From contig VWZS01009934.1 of assembly GCA_013397075.1 (NCBI GenBank), positions 1,116,001 through 1,180,000 on the forward strand: 64,000 nt of DNA. Reading direction: 5' to 3'. The translations under genes were made by a program, and so were the position numbers. The notes beneath the pieces are model-generated. The model worked only from the letters and a program-made list of their open reading frames with translations, was not told the origin of the DNA and searched no databases. Below are positions 52,501 to 62,680 of the stretch, piece by piece. Each line of letters begins with the position of its first letter. Position 1 is the stretch's first letter. Source of the stretch: Rhabdornis inornatus. Lineage: Eukaryota; Chordata; Aves; Passeriformes; Rhabdornithidae.

Positions 52501-55500
52501 ACTAGTTCTGCTTTTAGGACCTGCTTTAGCCTGCAATGCAGAACCTAATCTGTGTCCTATGCTTCTATTCCAACAGAACAGAAATAATCAATATACATTA
52601 TTTTTCCTTGCTATTTTCATACTAAGCAGAAAGGAAGCATAGTTCAATTAATGCTTTTTAGAGAGGCATGCAATACAAAGACACTGTGTAGACTTCAAAG
52701 TATGTGATTCTTAGAGCAGTATGTTTTTCTTTTTGTTGTTTTTTCTGACCTCCAGTTCTCAGCTTTGATATAATAGGTCTGCTCTCTTATTCTGTTTATT
52801 TTACATCTTAAGTAGTTAGTGTTATAACTAGACAGGGGATGCCTTTTTATGAACAGCTTCTTTGCCTTAGCTATATAAAATTAGCTGCTTCATGATCCAT
52901 TACCTCTTGCTTGACTCTGGTCTTTGCTTCTCTTATTGTTCCATCCGTCCCAAAGCTAATTTTGACTCAAAGCAGCTGTGCTTTTGTTGAAAATACCCTG
53001 TTGTCCCTACTTATTAGGATTATATCCTCAACAAACTTGCCCATGTACAAACTGCTTCTTCATAAGTCTTTAACTGGAAATAATCTTGACTGAAAGATAA
53101 CAAGGTAGAGGGCAGATGATGCAATTTCCTATGTGATCATATTTGGTACATGCCTGTCTACAGCATATATACAACTCAGTGCCATTGAAATGAGGGACTG
53201 ATTGACTCTTTTGATGTCTGGTTCAACTGTTTTGACAGCACTGCCTTGGCTCTTTCCTCACTCCTGAAAGATACAGCAATGAGTACTCACTTCTCATCTT
53301 AAAGTGACTGGCTTTCCCTGGACTCACTGTTTTGCTTAACAGAGAATGAGTCATACCATACAAGGTCAATCTTTATCATGCTATTTTATCACTATCAGAA
53401 GTGTTTAATTTTGGTTCTGCAGAATGTGTGCTATGAAACTCTTCAAATATCATCTTGGACCTGCATTAGCTCCAAAAGCCATTGCAAAAGTGGGTGGCAT
53501 ATCCTTCATATTCTCTGCCTGGATAACCTGCATCTTCAGGGTTTAGGAAACCTAATATCTAGCTTCTGATCTGAACCCCTTAATTAGATAGAGGAGAAAA
53601 ATTTTGATTGCAAGCCCTGGGAATATTCTGACAGTACTTGTGTATTTAATGCAGTGTGATTGTTCACTGATTGCCTGAAATAATTCCTTGACTGGGAGAC
53701 AAGCTGCTGGTTTTCAAGCTGTTAACTCTATTACCAATGATTTTGTTATTCAGAGAGCTGTAGCTTCCAGTATTGTTCTATTCTGCATAACTTCTGACCA
53801 TTTCTAAAACTTAATGAGTCTGGGAATTATGCAAATACATATCAAAGTCTATCGTTTCAATGACATCTCCAAAGAGATGGGTTTTTGTCTCCCTCAGCAA
53901 AGCAATTGAATTGTTATATGATGAATAGGGATTCTTTCCCTTACCTCTTAGTCAATATTTTTGGTTGTCATGAGGTAGGTGTGATTTTTAAATGCTGTCT
54001 TTTTGAGCAGCATGATGGGCAAATGATTTAGCTGGAAAAGGTCAAGACACTCCTGTCAGCTGTCTCTGCCTCATCATGCCCTTATCGATGGTTTGTCAGC
54101 AAGTTTGAGTTCTGCCTGCTCTAATGAAGTCTTTTAGCCTCTGAAGTGTTCCTGACATTAGCCAGGTGACTGGCTCTCCATCTGCTTTTGGTCCTACATT
54201 ATGGACTCCAGTTTCAAAGTGGAGAGTTAGCAGATCATTTAACTGCAATTAATTGGTAAATACTGAGTACTACTGGATTTATCTTGCTGCTGGTGACCTC
54301 ATCCACTTTGGAGAAAAGATACTGCTTAAGATGTCTTGGAACTTTTGTGGGATATTTTTCAAATGATCTAGAGAAGACAAAAAACTGTCTAGAAAACTGA
54401 GTGCCAACCTGGCATAGGCAGGACACACCATCCAGGAGCCTTGTTCCTCTACTGAATTATTGAAGATGATTGCTGGCCTTGACCTTTCTTCTATCATCTG
54501 CTGCTCTGAAAATCTGCTCATGGCACTAAGACCTTCACCTTCTAGTAAGAACCCCTTCCTGCTGTTCTGTAGGCTTGGTTCTGGGTGGTAACCAAGAAGA
54601 GGTGCCATTTTCAGATTTTCTTTCTTAGGTTAATATCTACGTGGCTCCTTTTTATGCAGCTAGGGGAGCCTATATGATGGATGATGCATGGGGAAGGGCT
54701 TTTTTTTTCTTTTTTTTGCCCTAGAAGGAGCTTAGACACTCTTCTGCTGTGTTTATTCTCTAGGGCTTGCTGTGCTTTGACCAACTGACATGAGAACAAG
54801 AAGACTTAATATGCAGAAATTCTCCATGTTAGTGTGTTCTATTTGACAAAGTAGCAGGGGCAATTTAGGGGTTATTTCATACCTAACCATAATCACCTAG
54901 GACCATCTTCAGGTGTCCTCTAAAGTATTTGCAGCACTCACACTGGACCTACAGCCAGGCTGTACCTCCTGCAGCAGCAGCTGAAGGCCAGGTGGACATC
55001 CTGTGGGGCATCTAAAAGGGCATTAGATGCTTGTTTGGACAACTGGATCCTATTCTTTGTGTCTTTGAGATGGAAAATATAAAAAGCAGTTGCCTTGGCA
55101 AAGTGATCAGACAGCCCCAGCAGCTGTTCCTTCATAAATACTCTGAGAAGAAACATTTTAAACTATTAATTAGCTGAACACCAATCCAGAGACCTGGTCT
55201 CGATACAAACGCATATAACAAACTAGTGAACACAAATGTAGTTTAAATTTCCAGATAGGTGGAAAAATAAAATGGAAGAAGGGGGATTTCAAACAAGGCA
55301 CTCATCAGGTATGTAATATTCCATTTTTTATACACTTTCAACATGGAACCTCCTTCTTTCAGTGCCGAAGCAATTAAGCAGCAACAAAGGTGTCAAGGTG
55401 GGAGGGATCTGACCAGAAGAGTCACAAATGCTGCAGGCTTCCATTTTACAATTTTGATTTCCCCTGAACTATTTTATCTGCTTTATACAATCAAGGTATA

Positions 55501-58500
55501 AAGATCTGTCAGTCAGAAAAATTGCTGGGGAGTACTCCAGCCTTAGCCAAGGCTTTAAGTGTAATTTTGGAATTACTTCTTACTGTTTAAGCACAACTGT
55601 TGAACAAGACATCATCATTGGTTTTGCCAGACTTGTAGGATCTACCTCATGCAGACCTTACCTAGCTATACTTGAAACTCAACATCCCCAAAGTTCATGA
55701 AAGCCAAGAACAGTTCAGCTTCGTTTGACTTGTCATTAAAATCCTAAGCTGAGAGGCCTTGAAGAACATAAATCCTGGAGTTACCCACAGACACTTTTCT
55801 ATTAAGGATAAAACCTTGTGCTTTTATAAATACATGACTGAAGGTTTTAAGCCAATACCATCATAAACACAACACTTTGTATTACGTTTGTATCTGGGGA
55901 AGGAATGTTACGTTTGTGATGTTCCCTCTTGAGTTGCTTTGAGTGCTGTGGAGTTGTAGTAGTTTTGGGAATCTAGCTGCTTTGTTTTTCTTTTTTTCTG
56001 GAAGAACTTTGCTTCTTGCATTGCTATTCGTAGTAACTGGGGAGAATCTGTTCTGTCACAGACCCTAGCTGTGGCCACTGGTGGTGGCTGCATATCTTCT
56101 TCCTGGCAGGGCTGCCATGGACAGATGCTTTCTTGAGCTCACCATTTGATAGGGAGTTTGTGAATTCAGAAGGAATTGTGCTGCAAACACAGTTTGGATT
56201 GAGTCTCAGGTTTACAGCTTATGTCTGTATGTCATGCAGAACTTTGGTTTTGAGTACTTTTCTCAAATTTTTCTGTTGCCTGTGATAGTGCAGCAATTAG
56301 TTACCTGAGGTATATTTTAACTGTCTTGCTCAAGACAGGTATTGTGGCCTTTTGTCTAACTTCCCTGTAAATATTTTTTCCCTATCTCCCCACTGTTACT
56401 CATTTCTTTCTTATATTATCTTTTTTCAGAAGCTGTGGAAGAATGCTTTATTGAAATGAATCTCAACATTTCAGGGAGTAAGGACTTCAAACCACATCTG
56501 ACTTTCCTGAAGCTCTCTAAAGCATCAAGGTTGAGAAGAAGAGTAAGTAACTTGGTTTAAGAAGATTTTTCCTGGGATCAGTTCTAGTAATTACTTTTCT
56601 TTCAATTAGATCCTTGGGATTTAAGCAATAATCATTGCAACCAGAGAACAATATAACTTCTCTTATTTAACAAACCTTGTATATAGGCTGGTCAACACAG
56701 TTGTGTTTCTTCATATCTGACTGGAAGAAATGAGGTCCGTTGCTAATACTGTGCATGGCTCTCAGGTAGAGCACAGACTGCTTCCCTTCCATTGTGGCTG
56801 GTCAAATCTGAACAAAAACAATATCAAGCTGTTTCCATAGGGCAGGATAGCTTCTGAGCAATATTTGTCTTCTGAGTAATATTTACCTCAGAACAAGATT
56901 AATGTCATGTTGGAAGTCAGGCTGGTGCCTTGATTTATACTAGAAATGTGTGATGTGCTTTTCTAACCTTTACTGCAGCATTGTATGGAATTTATCACAA
57001 ATAATTAAAGTACAAAACAACTCTGATTGCTCATTTCCCAGTGGAATACTGTCCTGCTTGTTTCCAGGAATAGTACTTGTATTTATGAGGTCAATATTTT
57101 GCAAACCTGAAACACCAGAGGAGCATGCAGAAAGGAAAACAGAAAAGGCTATAATAGCTGAAGAAAATGACCTTGTTCAAGTACTTCATATTGACTTGAT
57201 ATTAGCCTTTTGTATACATGATGATAAAATCAAAGTTGGCTAGGACTGATAGTTCTGTGCTGGAGGCTCTTTCTTTTGTACTACCTATAGGGATTTTCAT
57301 GAGCAGAGGCATCTGCAATGTCTAATGCAAAAGAAACTATACAGTAGGCACGTAGGAATTACTGTTGACTCTTGTCTGGAGTGTTTTCACACTTCCTCTT
57401 ACTATGAAATTTAAAATTAAAAAATAGAATTGTAATTTCCTGCATGCTCTCCTCTTTTGAGCTCTAGCACTAAATATAGCTTAATCTCGCATAACAGGAT
57501 TTACGTATGCCATCTCCTTGTGTGTATATATATAAATATGCAAGTGTATAGGTCTCTGAATGCTAGAATATCAAGTGGTATGCCCAGAAGTGGATGCAGT
57601 ATTCCTGGTGTGGCTTCACCAGTGGTGAGCAGAGGGGAATTGTTGCCAGCTGATTGATGGAAATATTCCTCCTAATGCAGCCCAGGATACCTCTGGCTGC
57701 CTTTGTTGCAAGGACACACTACTGGCTCATGGTCAACCTGCTGTCCACCAGGACTCTAGGTCCTTTTTCTACAACACTCCTTCACAGTCAGCTGTCAGCC
57801 TGTACTAGTACCTGGGTTCATTCTTCCCTGTGGCTGACCTTCATGCTTCTTGTTTGGCCTCATGAAGCTCCTATCAGTCCATTTTTCCTGCCTATTGACA
57901 TATCTCTGCTTGGCAAGACCCTCTAGTGAATCAGGCACTTCTCCCAGTTTATTATTAGTGGAGCTGCTGAGGATGTACTCTGCCCCAATAGCTAGATCAT
58001 TAATGAAGATGCTAAACAGTACTGGACCCAGTATTGGCCCCTTGGGTACATCTCTAGTTACCAGCCTCCAACTAGACTTTGTGCCACCAATCACTGCATA
58101 TGGAACTGGCTGTTCAGCCAATTTCCAATCCACCTCACTGTTCAGCCAGCCAATAATTCATCAGCCTCCTCTATGGAGATCTCACAGGAAACAATTTCAT
58201 AAACCTTCCTGGACTTCAGCTAGACTATATTCACTGCTCTTCCCTTGTTTACCAAGCATTACTTGTTTCTGTGCAAACTTGTTTTCATGATAAAACCTTT
58301 GCCCCTAAAATGCTGTTTTACAGGCCAGGACAGTGAAATTGAAGTGGAGTAGGGCCATATGTTGTGTTGATTATCAGGGGCATATGAACTCTGCAAGTTG
58401 ATGTACAAATCTCCCTGAGGTTAGTAAGGTTCAACCCTAGACATAAGACATAGTCTCAAAAACCAAACTGGAAGATTAATGTTTGTATTTTGAGACAAAG

Positions 58501-61500
58501 TTGACACTGTAAACTTACTGCATTTCTTCCAAAATATAATATGAATAAAAAGGAGGAAACTGTTTACTTTTAGAGTATCCCATTCCTAAATAGTGCAGGA
58601 GAGAAATCAGCTTTCCTAAACACTAGAAGCTGCCAAAGTATGAATAAGACAAAATATCACTTAAGTTATTATGATGCCATCTACTGGCTGTAATTACTTT
58701 CTTTATACCATAAATAACTATTTCCTTGTAGAAAGGGTGCTGTTTAAGTATTTAACACAGTTGAAGTGCTTCTTACATGAAGCTTAAGAGGTGATTGCTA
58801 AGGGAGTTTTTATTTTATATCTCAAGAATATTTTGTTAATGGGAGGCATGTGATGATACTGCTGGTGTAGCTGCAGACCTTGTTCTCATTTGTGGGCAAA
58901 GAGGAGCTGGTTCTCCTTAAAACTAATACAACTGTAAACTTTTACCTTGAAGTTATGCATCTTTGGCTTTGGTTGTGTGTCTAAATATCCCAAGAGGCTG
59001 GAGAGATCTTGGATTGTGTGCTTTTTATTCTGAATAGCTACCAAAGGAGCAGTATGTGCTGTTTGAAGATCAGATTCAAAATCGGCAATGTGACCCTGGC
59101 ATAAATAAAAAATATGGGTTCTTCAGGCGTTTTGACCTCTACCTTTCCAATGAGCCAAAAGGAAAACACTCATCTCTTAAGAGAATCCACTTCATTACTT
59201 GTAGAAAGAGCCTTCTCCAGCACAAAGACAGAGAAAGGACTCTCGCAGTGTGGGCTGTTAGCCTTTAGTGCTGGGCACTGCCTGATCTCACCTCTGCCAG
59301 AGCAAAGCTGTGGATCAAGTGCCTCTGTGCTGAAGTGGAAAATGTTTGTTTGTTCCCTTTTATGCTGCTTTAAGTAGATTCACTTGGTGCAGGTCTGGAA
59401 ATAGCTGTGGTCTGCCCTGGGTTGTGAGAGAGCATATGTGCTATTTAACAAATTTTAACAAGCCACATACTTGTATTAAAATATTCAGTGCTCTTTAATG
59501 GAAGGGCAGTCCTAATCCTGCCCTCTTCTGGCTGCTTGATAAGTTATCTTCAATGATGTGACCTTACTCAAGTTTCCATTATCCTCCTGAATTACCCAGA
59601 AAACAGCCCATGTGCAGTGTGTGCCTGCATTTCAGCAAAACTTGAACCCCATGGCATTTAGGTGATGTGTAGCGCCTGGCTCTGACTGACATGTGGGTAT
59701 CTCTGGGGCACAGAAAAAGTGTGCTGCTGGTTTATTTAAACTTTCAAGTGTTTTAGTCACCTCAGGCAGCAGTGCCTACTGGCTTGATGTATTTGGTTGT
59801 AAAGCTATTTATATCTGCTTCTCTCCAGGTGACACTGGCTTTCCTCCCACAATCCCCATGCTGTGAGTGGTACATGTCCACCTGCTAATAAGTCTGTCAT
59901 TATGAGGAAGAAATCTTGTGAAAATACTTTTTTTCTTCCCCTGGTGTTTGGAAGCAGGTCTGAACAAACGGATTGAGAGCTCTTTGAGGCAATGTGCTGC
60001 AAGGAGCTCCTTGGAGCCTTGTTAGCTCACTTACTCATTAGGTTAGGAGAAGGTGGAGACTATTCTCTGTTGCTTAATGATTCATCTGTCCTTCATTACA
60101 CCTCCATATGTGCCCTTAGCATATGCGGTTTATGTAAATGCTTGTGGGAGCCCCTTGTATAAATTAGCAGCCTGTTGCTGTCTGAATTAAAGCCCTGGGA
60201 ACCATGGAATTGTTGGATTGCTCACTCATCCCTCATGACACCTGTACAGGGCAGCTAGTGCTGCTGTGCCCAAATTTGTTGGGAGGGAGAAAAGCAAATC
60301 ACCCCGAGGAAGTGCTGGTTTTTGGTCCTGACAGTCATATATTACAATGATTTGTAAGTATATGCTTTGGTTATGGCAATAGAAGTTACTTCTCCTAGTC
60401 TGAAAAGAAAGTGTTAACGCTTGAAAACACATCTCTTGAAGTGTACCCTTTCATTTGTGTGTCATGACTGTTGTAGTATTTGGCGATTGAGCTACTGACA
60501 GTAGCTTGGTAGCTGAGGTTTTCTTTTTCTTTTTTGGCTTGCTGAAATTAGCTTGTTTTCCCAGTAAGTCACTGAGTTAAATTTCTTTTGAATACTACTT
60601 TGCTCACAGGGATGAAGATGCATGAACTCTGTTTCTAACCTGTCTTTAGCACACAATTTAATCACTATTGTGGAGTGTGAGCACCAAGGAAAAGGGTTAA
60701 CTTTTAAGTCTGTTAGGACAGCTGTAAGATGAAACTGAGTAAACTCCAGATGAAATCAAGCAATCCCTCCTAAAGGCAATTCAGAATAATTATATATGGT
60801 GACTGCGAACTTGCCTGAAGCATCTAAAATTAGGTGGATGCATTCAAATAACAGTAGCTTAAATTGATCTGGTTTTGTACCTTTGGCACGTTTTTATTCT
60901 TGAGGAGGGTGGGGTAGATGGAGGATTTGGCAAAAGCCAAGCTTCCTATAACTTAAGTTGGAAATGGTTGGCTGTTCTCAGTATCAACTTAAATACTACC
61001 ACATGAAGTTGATGCTGTTATCCTAATCAGGGGTGAGGTGGGGGGGTGGTATTTTCTTTGCTGGGTTTTGTTAAGATAATACTTGACACACCCTCCTAAA
61101 GTGCACATATAATGTCATATTGCTCTTTCAATAAATAGGGCTTCAGGAAAATCTGTACAGATCTGTATAAGGAATATGAAGACAGCCACTTTGGCACAGA
61201 GGTCTTCAGTCGAATTGATCTCTGTGCCATGCGCAAGAAGAAGCAGGAATCTGGTTACTATTATTGTGAATGTTCAATCAATGTGGGCTCCAGAGGTAAG
61301 GAAGAGAGTAAAGAGCAAACAATGCAGACAGAAGATGTGGGAGAAACAAGCAGTGAAGACCTCCCAGACAATGTAGCAAAGGCTGAAATAGGAGCAACTG
61401 CTGCAAGCTGTAAGCTTGCCTCAACAGTAGTAACTGATGAAAAACCATCTGAAAACGTTGCTGAGGCCCCAATTGCAATTAAAGAAAAAGAAATCAATGA

Positions 61501-61705
61501 GGCAAAGGGACAGCCTGAAGCTACAGATGGGACTTCTCCTACAGCTGGAGATATCTGCTCAAAGCCAGTACTTGGTCTGCTGCCAGCAAGTTCAGATGTG
61601 TTGAAAAGCTTGGAAATGGAACAAGAAAAAGCAAAGATAACAGATGGTAGTTTGCAAAAAACTGAAGCAGCAGAACATGCACCTGGTCAGATAAGTTTGG
61701 AATAA
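40439..61705 (+). CDS. AKAP7-like: AKAP7-like 2H phosphoesterase-domain gene (six-exon model)
   Basis: The model joins 40439-40519, 42150-43318, 48516-48652, 51676-51833, 56430-56542 and 61139-61705. Every intron is GT-AG and every phase matches (1, 0, 2, 1, 0), giving one open frame of 733 codons from the ATG at 40462. Residues about 397-598 form the AKAP7 central domain: PNYF at 397-400, HLTI at 439-442, HLTF at 530-533 and RIDLC at 570-574. In this family the two H-x-T motifs form a nucleotide-binding or 2',5'-phosphodiesterase site, and AKAP7 also anchors protein kinase A through a C-terminal helix. A basic KKRPR stretch just before PNYF resembles the basic run at the same place in AKAP7 gamma. 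The long repeat-bearing N-terminus is unlike AKAP7. The divergence suggests a paralogue rather than the AKAP7 orthologue. 5' exons may be missing, because the first exon begins in phase 1 and is open upstream of its ATG. Confidence 0.85.
40520..42149 (+). other. AKAP7-like intron between exons A and B
   Basis: This 1.6-kb phase-1 intron begins GTAAGT and ends in a long T/C tract before CCCCAG. No repeats or extra exons were recognised. Confidence 0.7.
42150..43318 (+). CDS. AKAP7-like: AKAP7-like exon B: basic region, tandem repeats, Gln/Glu-rich linker, start of 2H domain
   Basis: This 1,169-nt exon follows a TTTTTTTCCCCAG acceptor and ends before GTACTT. It gives residues 20-409. In order these are an Arg/Lys-rich segment (about 23-55, with RRRR and RRRK) that could act as a nuclear localisation or RNA-binding patch; a duplicated VQVDxSPEG block (64-96); five degenerate 18-20-residue units of the form W(E/D)xPxVTVxVQxQ (153-237); a long Gln/Glu/Lys-rich stretch with no aromatic core, probably disordered; and KKRPREAPNYFVAIPIT, which opens the 2H domain. 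The last codon (Gln) ends exactly at the donor, phase 0. AKAP7 has only a short N-terminus before PNYF, so this exon is an expansion specific to this gene or lineage. Its frame stays open for more than 1.1 kb despite the repeats, which supports coding function. Confidence 0.85.
42281..42379 (+). repeat. coding duplication, VQVDxSPEG units
   Basis: Two units in exon B, EVVQVDGSPEGAQPQ (residues 64-78) and one beginning EVVQEHVQVDESPEG (79-96), show an in-frame duplication with a 3-residue insertion in the second. They lie just after the basic N-terminal region. Confidence 0.85.
42548..42802 (+). repeat. coding minisatellite, five W-x-x-P-x-V-T-V-x-V-Q units
   Basis: Units begin at 42548, 42602, 42656, 42716 and 42770 (54, 54, 60, 54 and 33 nt). 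The first four share P-x-V-(T/I)-V-x-(V/L)-Q-(P/L); the fifth keeps only K-V-M-V-Q-L-Q-L. All length changes are multiples of three, so the frame is preserved. Function is unknown. Confidence 0.85.
45883..46465 (-). mobile_element. CR1 LINE 3' fragment, antisense, inside the AKAP7-like gene
   Basis: The left edge AATCATAGAATGGTTGGAGT is the reverse complement of a CR1 3' end, followed by the antisense 3'UTR and RT C-terminal coding sequence up to about 46465. It lies in the intron between 43318 and 48516, opposite to the gene. A short TATATACACATATG-type microsatellite follows at 46470-46495. Confidence 0.9.
47032..47095 (+). repeat. perfect 32-bp tandem duplication
   Basis: Copies at 47032-47063 and 47064-47095 are identical; each begins GGCAAGAAAAGACATTAG. 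A recent slippage-type duplication in an intron, with no sign of function. Confidence 0.95.
47602..47646. repeat. perfect 18-bp inverted repeat, 9-base loop
   Basis: The left arm TTTATGGAGAAAGACTGC (47602-47619) is exactly complementary to the right arm at 47629-47646, with the loop TTTTATTTT between them. It lies in the intron before the first H-x-T exon. Confidence 0.95.
48516..48652 (+). CDS. AKAP7-like: AKAP7-like exon C: first H-x-T motif
   Basis: This 137-nt exon has acceptor CCACTGCAG and donor GTAAGA, and encodes residues 410-455. It begins ILDRIEDVQELIF, a helix equivalent to the one after PNYF-x-PIT in AKAP7. It contains the first catalytic-type motif, TMHLTIIV, with His439 and Thr441 as the expected ligand-contacting pair. 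It ends in phase 2 inside a Lys codon that the next exon completes. Both motif residues are present, so nothing in this exon suggests an inactive domain. Confidence 0.88.
50115..50385 (+). mobile_element. CR1 LINE 3' fragment, sense, inside the AKAP7-like gene
   Basis: The sequence includes 'GGGGGGAATGGCTTCAAGCT', then 'GATGCCCCATCCCTGGAAGT' and 'TTGAAACTAGATGAT', the typical last 250 bases of a CR1 copy. It lies in the intron between 48652 and 51676 in the same direction as the gene. The final short repeat is missing or decayed. Confidence 0.88.
50835..50876 (+). repeat. 25-bp-period partial tandem repeat
   Basis: GGATGGTGTCCTGCAGT occurs at 50835-50851 and again at 50860-50876, giving about 1.7 copies. 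It is intronic and non-coding. Confidence 0.85.
51676..51833 (+). CDS. AKAP7-like: AKAP7-like exon D: central beta strands of the 2H domain
   Basis: This 158-nt exon has acceptor TATTTTTAAG, which has a rather weak pyrimidine tract, and a good donor GCAG|GTAAGC. It encodes residues 456-507 plus the first base of Glu508. The stretch EDILQGQDLHLTFHGIGEF matches the conserved AKAP7 segment with the IL-Q-G and GIG-F pattern, followed by NNQVLYVKM, where AKAP7 has a similar strand. The LHLTF here is part of a core strand and is not the second catalytic motif, which lies in the next exon. Confidence 0.88.
51834..56429 (+). other. AKAP7-like intron between exons D and E
   Basis: This 4.6-kb phase-1 intron begins GTAAGC and ends TTTTTTCAG. 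It is unique sequence in which I recognise no element; ORFs up to 109 codons on the minus strand are unsupported. Confidence 0.8.
56430..56542 (+). CDS. AKAP7-like: AKAP7-like exon E: second H-x-T motif
   Basis: This 113-nt exon has acceptor ATCTTTTTTCAG and donor GTAAGT, and encodes residues 508-545. It holds the second motif in FKPHLTFLKLSK, with His530 and Thr532, 91 residues after the first motif, as expected for AKAP7-type 2H proteins. It ends with the basic RLRRR at a phase-0 boundary. The equivalent AKAP7 sequence runs straight on into the next exon's GFRKI block, so no exon is missing between this one and 61139. Confidence 0.88.
56543..61138 (+). other. AKAP7-like intron between exons E and F
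   Basis: This 4.6-kb phase-0 intron begins GTAAGT and ends AAATAG. It contains the antisense CR1 RT fragment and an unexplained 70-codon open stretch at 59056-59268. Confidence 0.8.
57575..58235 (-). mobile_element. CR1 LINE reverse-transcriptase fragment, antisense, in the last intron
   Basis: A minus-strand frame at 57795-58133 still reads as RT: SWRLVTRDVPKGPILGPVLF followed by FINDL. The left part is the antisense of the downstream RT C-terminal region. It lies in the intron between 56542 and 61139. The 3' end of the element is absent, so this is an internal piece or one truncated at both ends. Confidence 0.88.
61139..61705 (+). CDS. AKAP7-like: AKAP7-like last exon: end of 2H domain plus novel 135-residue tail
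   Basis: The exon begins after CAATAAATAG. Residues 546-598 finish the 2H domain: GFRKICTDLY, SHFGTEVF, SRIDLCAMRKKKQ and SGYYYCECSINVG all have clear AKAP7 counterparts. Reading on in frame adds 135 residues (599-733) rich in Glu, Ala, Lys, Ser and Thr, with no domain I recognise, to a TAA at 61703-61705. This tail does not show the PKA-binding helix of AKAP7. A consensus donor (CAGAG|GTAAGG) at 61296 sits where AKAP7 gamma splices to its RII-helix exons, so a shorter version of this exon (61139-61295, ending in phase 1) joined to exons beyond the window is a real alternative. Confidence 0.78.
   Translation, partial: GFRKICTDLYKEYEDSHFGTEVFSRIDLCAMRKKKQESGYYYCECSINVGSRGKEESKEQTMQTEDVGETSSEDLPDNVAKAEIGATAASCKLASTVVTDEKPSENVAEAPIAIKEKEINEAKGQPEATDGTSPTAGDICSKPVLGLLPASSDVLKSLEMEQEKAKITDGSLQKTEAAEHAPGQISLE
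61290..61302 (+). other. candidate alternative 5' splice site inside the last exon
   Basis: The sequence CCAGAG|GTAAGGA is a near-consensus donor with the cut after 61295. It lies just after the conserved INVGSRG, the same place where AKAP7 gamma leaves the central domain for the shared C-terminal exons. Use of it would replace the 135-residue tail with sequence outside this window. Confidence 0.45.
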
Positions 61706-62459
61706 AGTTGTTGCAGTCCTTGGTGAACTTAGTGAGGGTGGAGAAGGCAGGCAGATACCCACCCCTCTGACTTCAGCCCCACTGTATGGTGGATTCTTTT
61801 TTGGCAGAAAACAACCATTTTTGGAGCCTGACAAAAAAAAATGTACAGCAAAATCTGAGGGGAGCACTGCTGAATATTGTAATGGTGAAATGCCTAGCTC
61901 AAAAGCTATACCATCAGTGTGTGTGAGCATATGTACTTGAAAGACAAGTGAGCTGTGGTTTACAGAATCAGACCCTTCAGCAGTCACCCATTGATACAAA
62001 TGCTGCTGCCTGGCACCCCAATCCACACTGCTACCTTGGCTGAGCTTCTTTCTGCCCTGCTTCACCCCCTGCCCTGGGCCTGCACCCTCAACTTTTCTCC
62101 TTTGCCTGCGTTCTTTCTGATCACTGCCTAAAGACATCTCTTCTTGCTTAATCCCTACAGCTGCTCTCATTTGTGACTCCAAGCCATGATTGCAACAGGG
62201 TCATTAATTGCATTTCTTTAGCAGGTAGATGGTGTTAGCTGTTAACACGCTATTGTGAAGTGAATGCTTTCCTCTGACCTAGTAGCTACTTAATGAGAAA
62301 CTTATTTTGCCTGACTTATGGAAATAGTGGTTTTGGATAAAAAGGAAGTATAGCACTAAATACTTTGTTTTCCTCTCCTTTTCTTTATCCAATGAATTGT
62401 CTTTATAAAATGCCTTGAGGAGGATCCAAGGGACAAGAGCACTTTTCTAAACCGAGGTT

Positions 62460-62680
62460 TTGGCTGGGGATGACGTTTCCTGGCTTTGCCCTTTGCTGGC
62501 CAAGTCCCGAGCAGAGCTGTGCCCGTTGCCCTTCCGGCACAGGGCGGCGTTCCCGGCGGAGCCTGGCGGCAGCGGCACCAGCAGATGGCACCGCTGGAGA
62601 GCCAGATGTGCTGGGAAGGGACCGAGCCGCGGGAACGGAGTATGCCGGGCAGGGGAAAACGGGAAAACGTCTTTCTTCCC
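62460..62680. other. CpG-rich pocket downstream of the gene
   Basis: This stretch is much richer in C, G and CpG (CCGGCACAGGGCGGCG, CCGAGCCGCGGGAACGG) than anything else in the window. No open frame in it resembles a known protein. It may be a small CpG island, the edge of another gene's promoter, or part of a retroposed sequence, since a 17-A run follows at 62776-62792. Confidence 0.4.

Noticed and set aside
57795..58133. Minus-strand ORF with a convincing protein domain.
   Set aside because: It is the reverse transcriptase of a truncated CR1 element, annotated as a mobile element and not as a host gene.
61592..62182. 196-codon minus-strand ORF overlapping the end of the gene.
   Set aside because: Opposite strand to a supported exon, no recognisable domain, and amino-acid composition typical of translated non-coding DNA.
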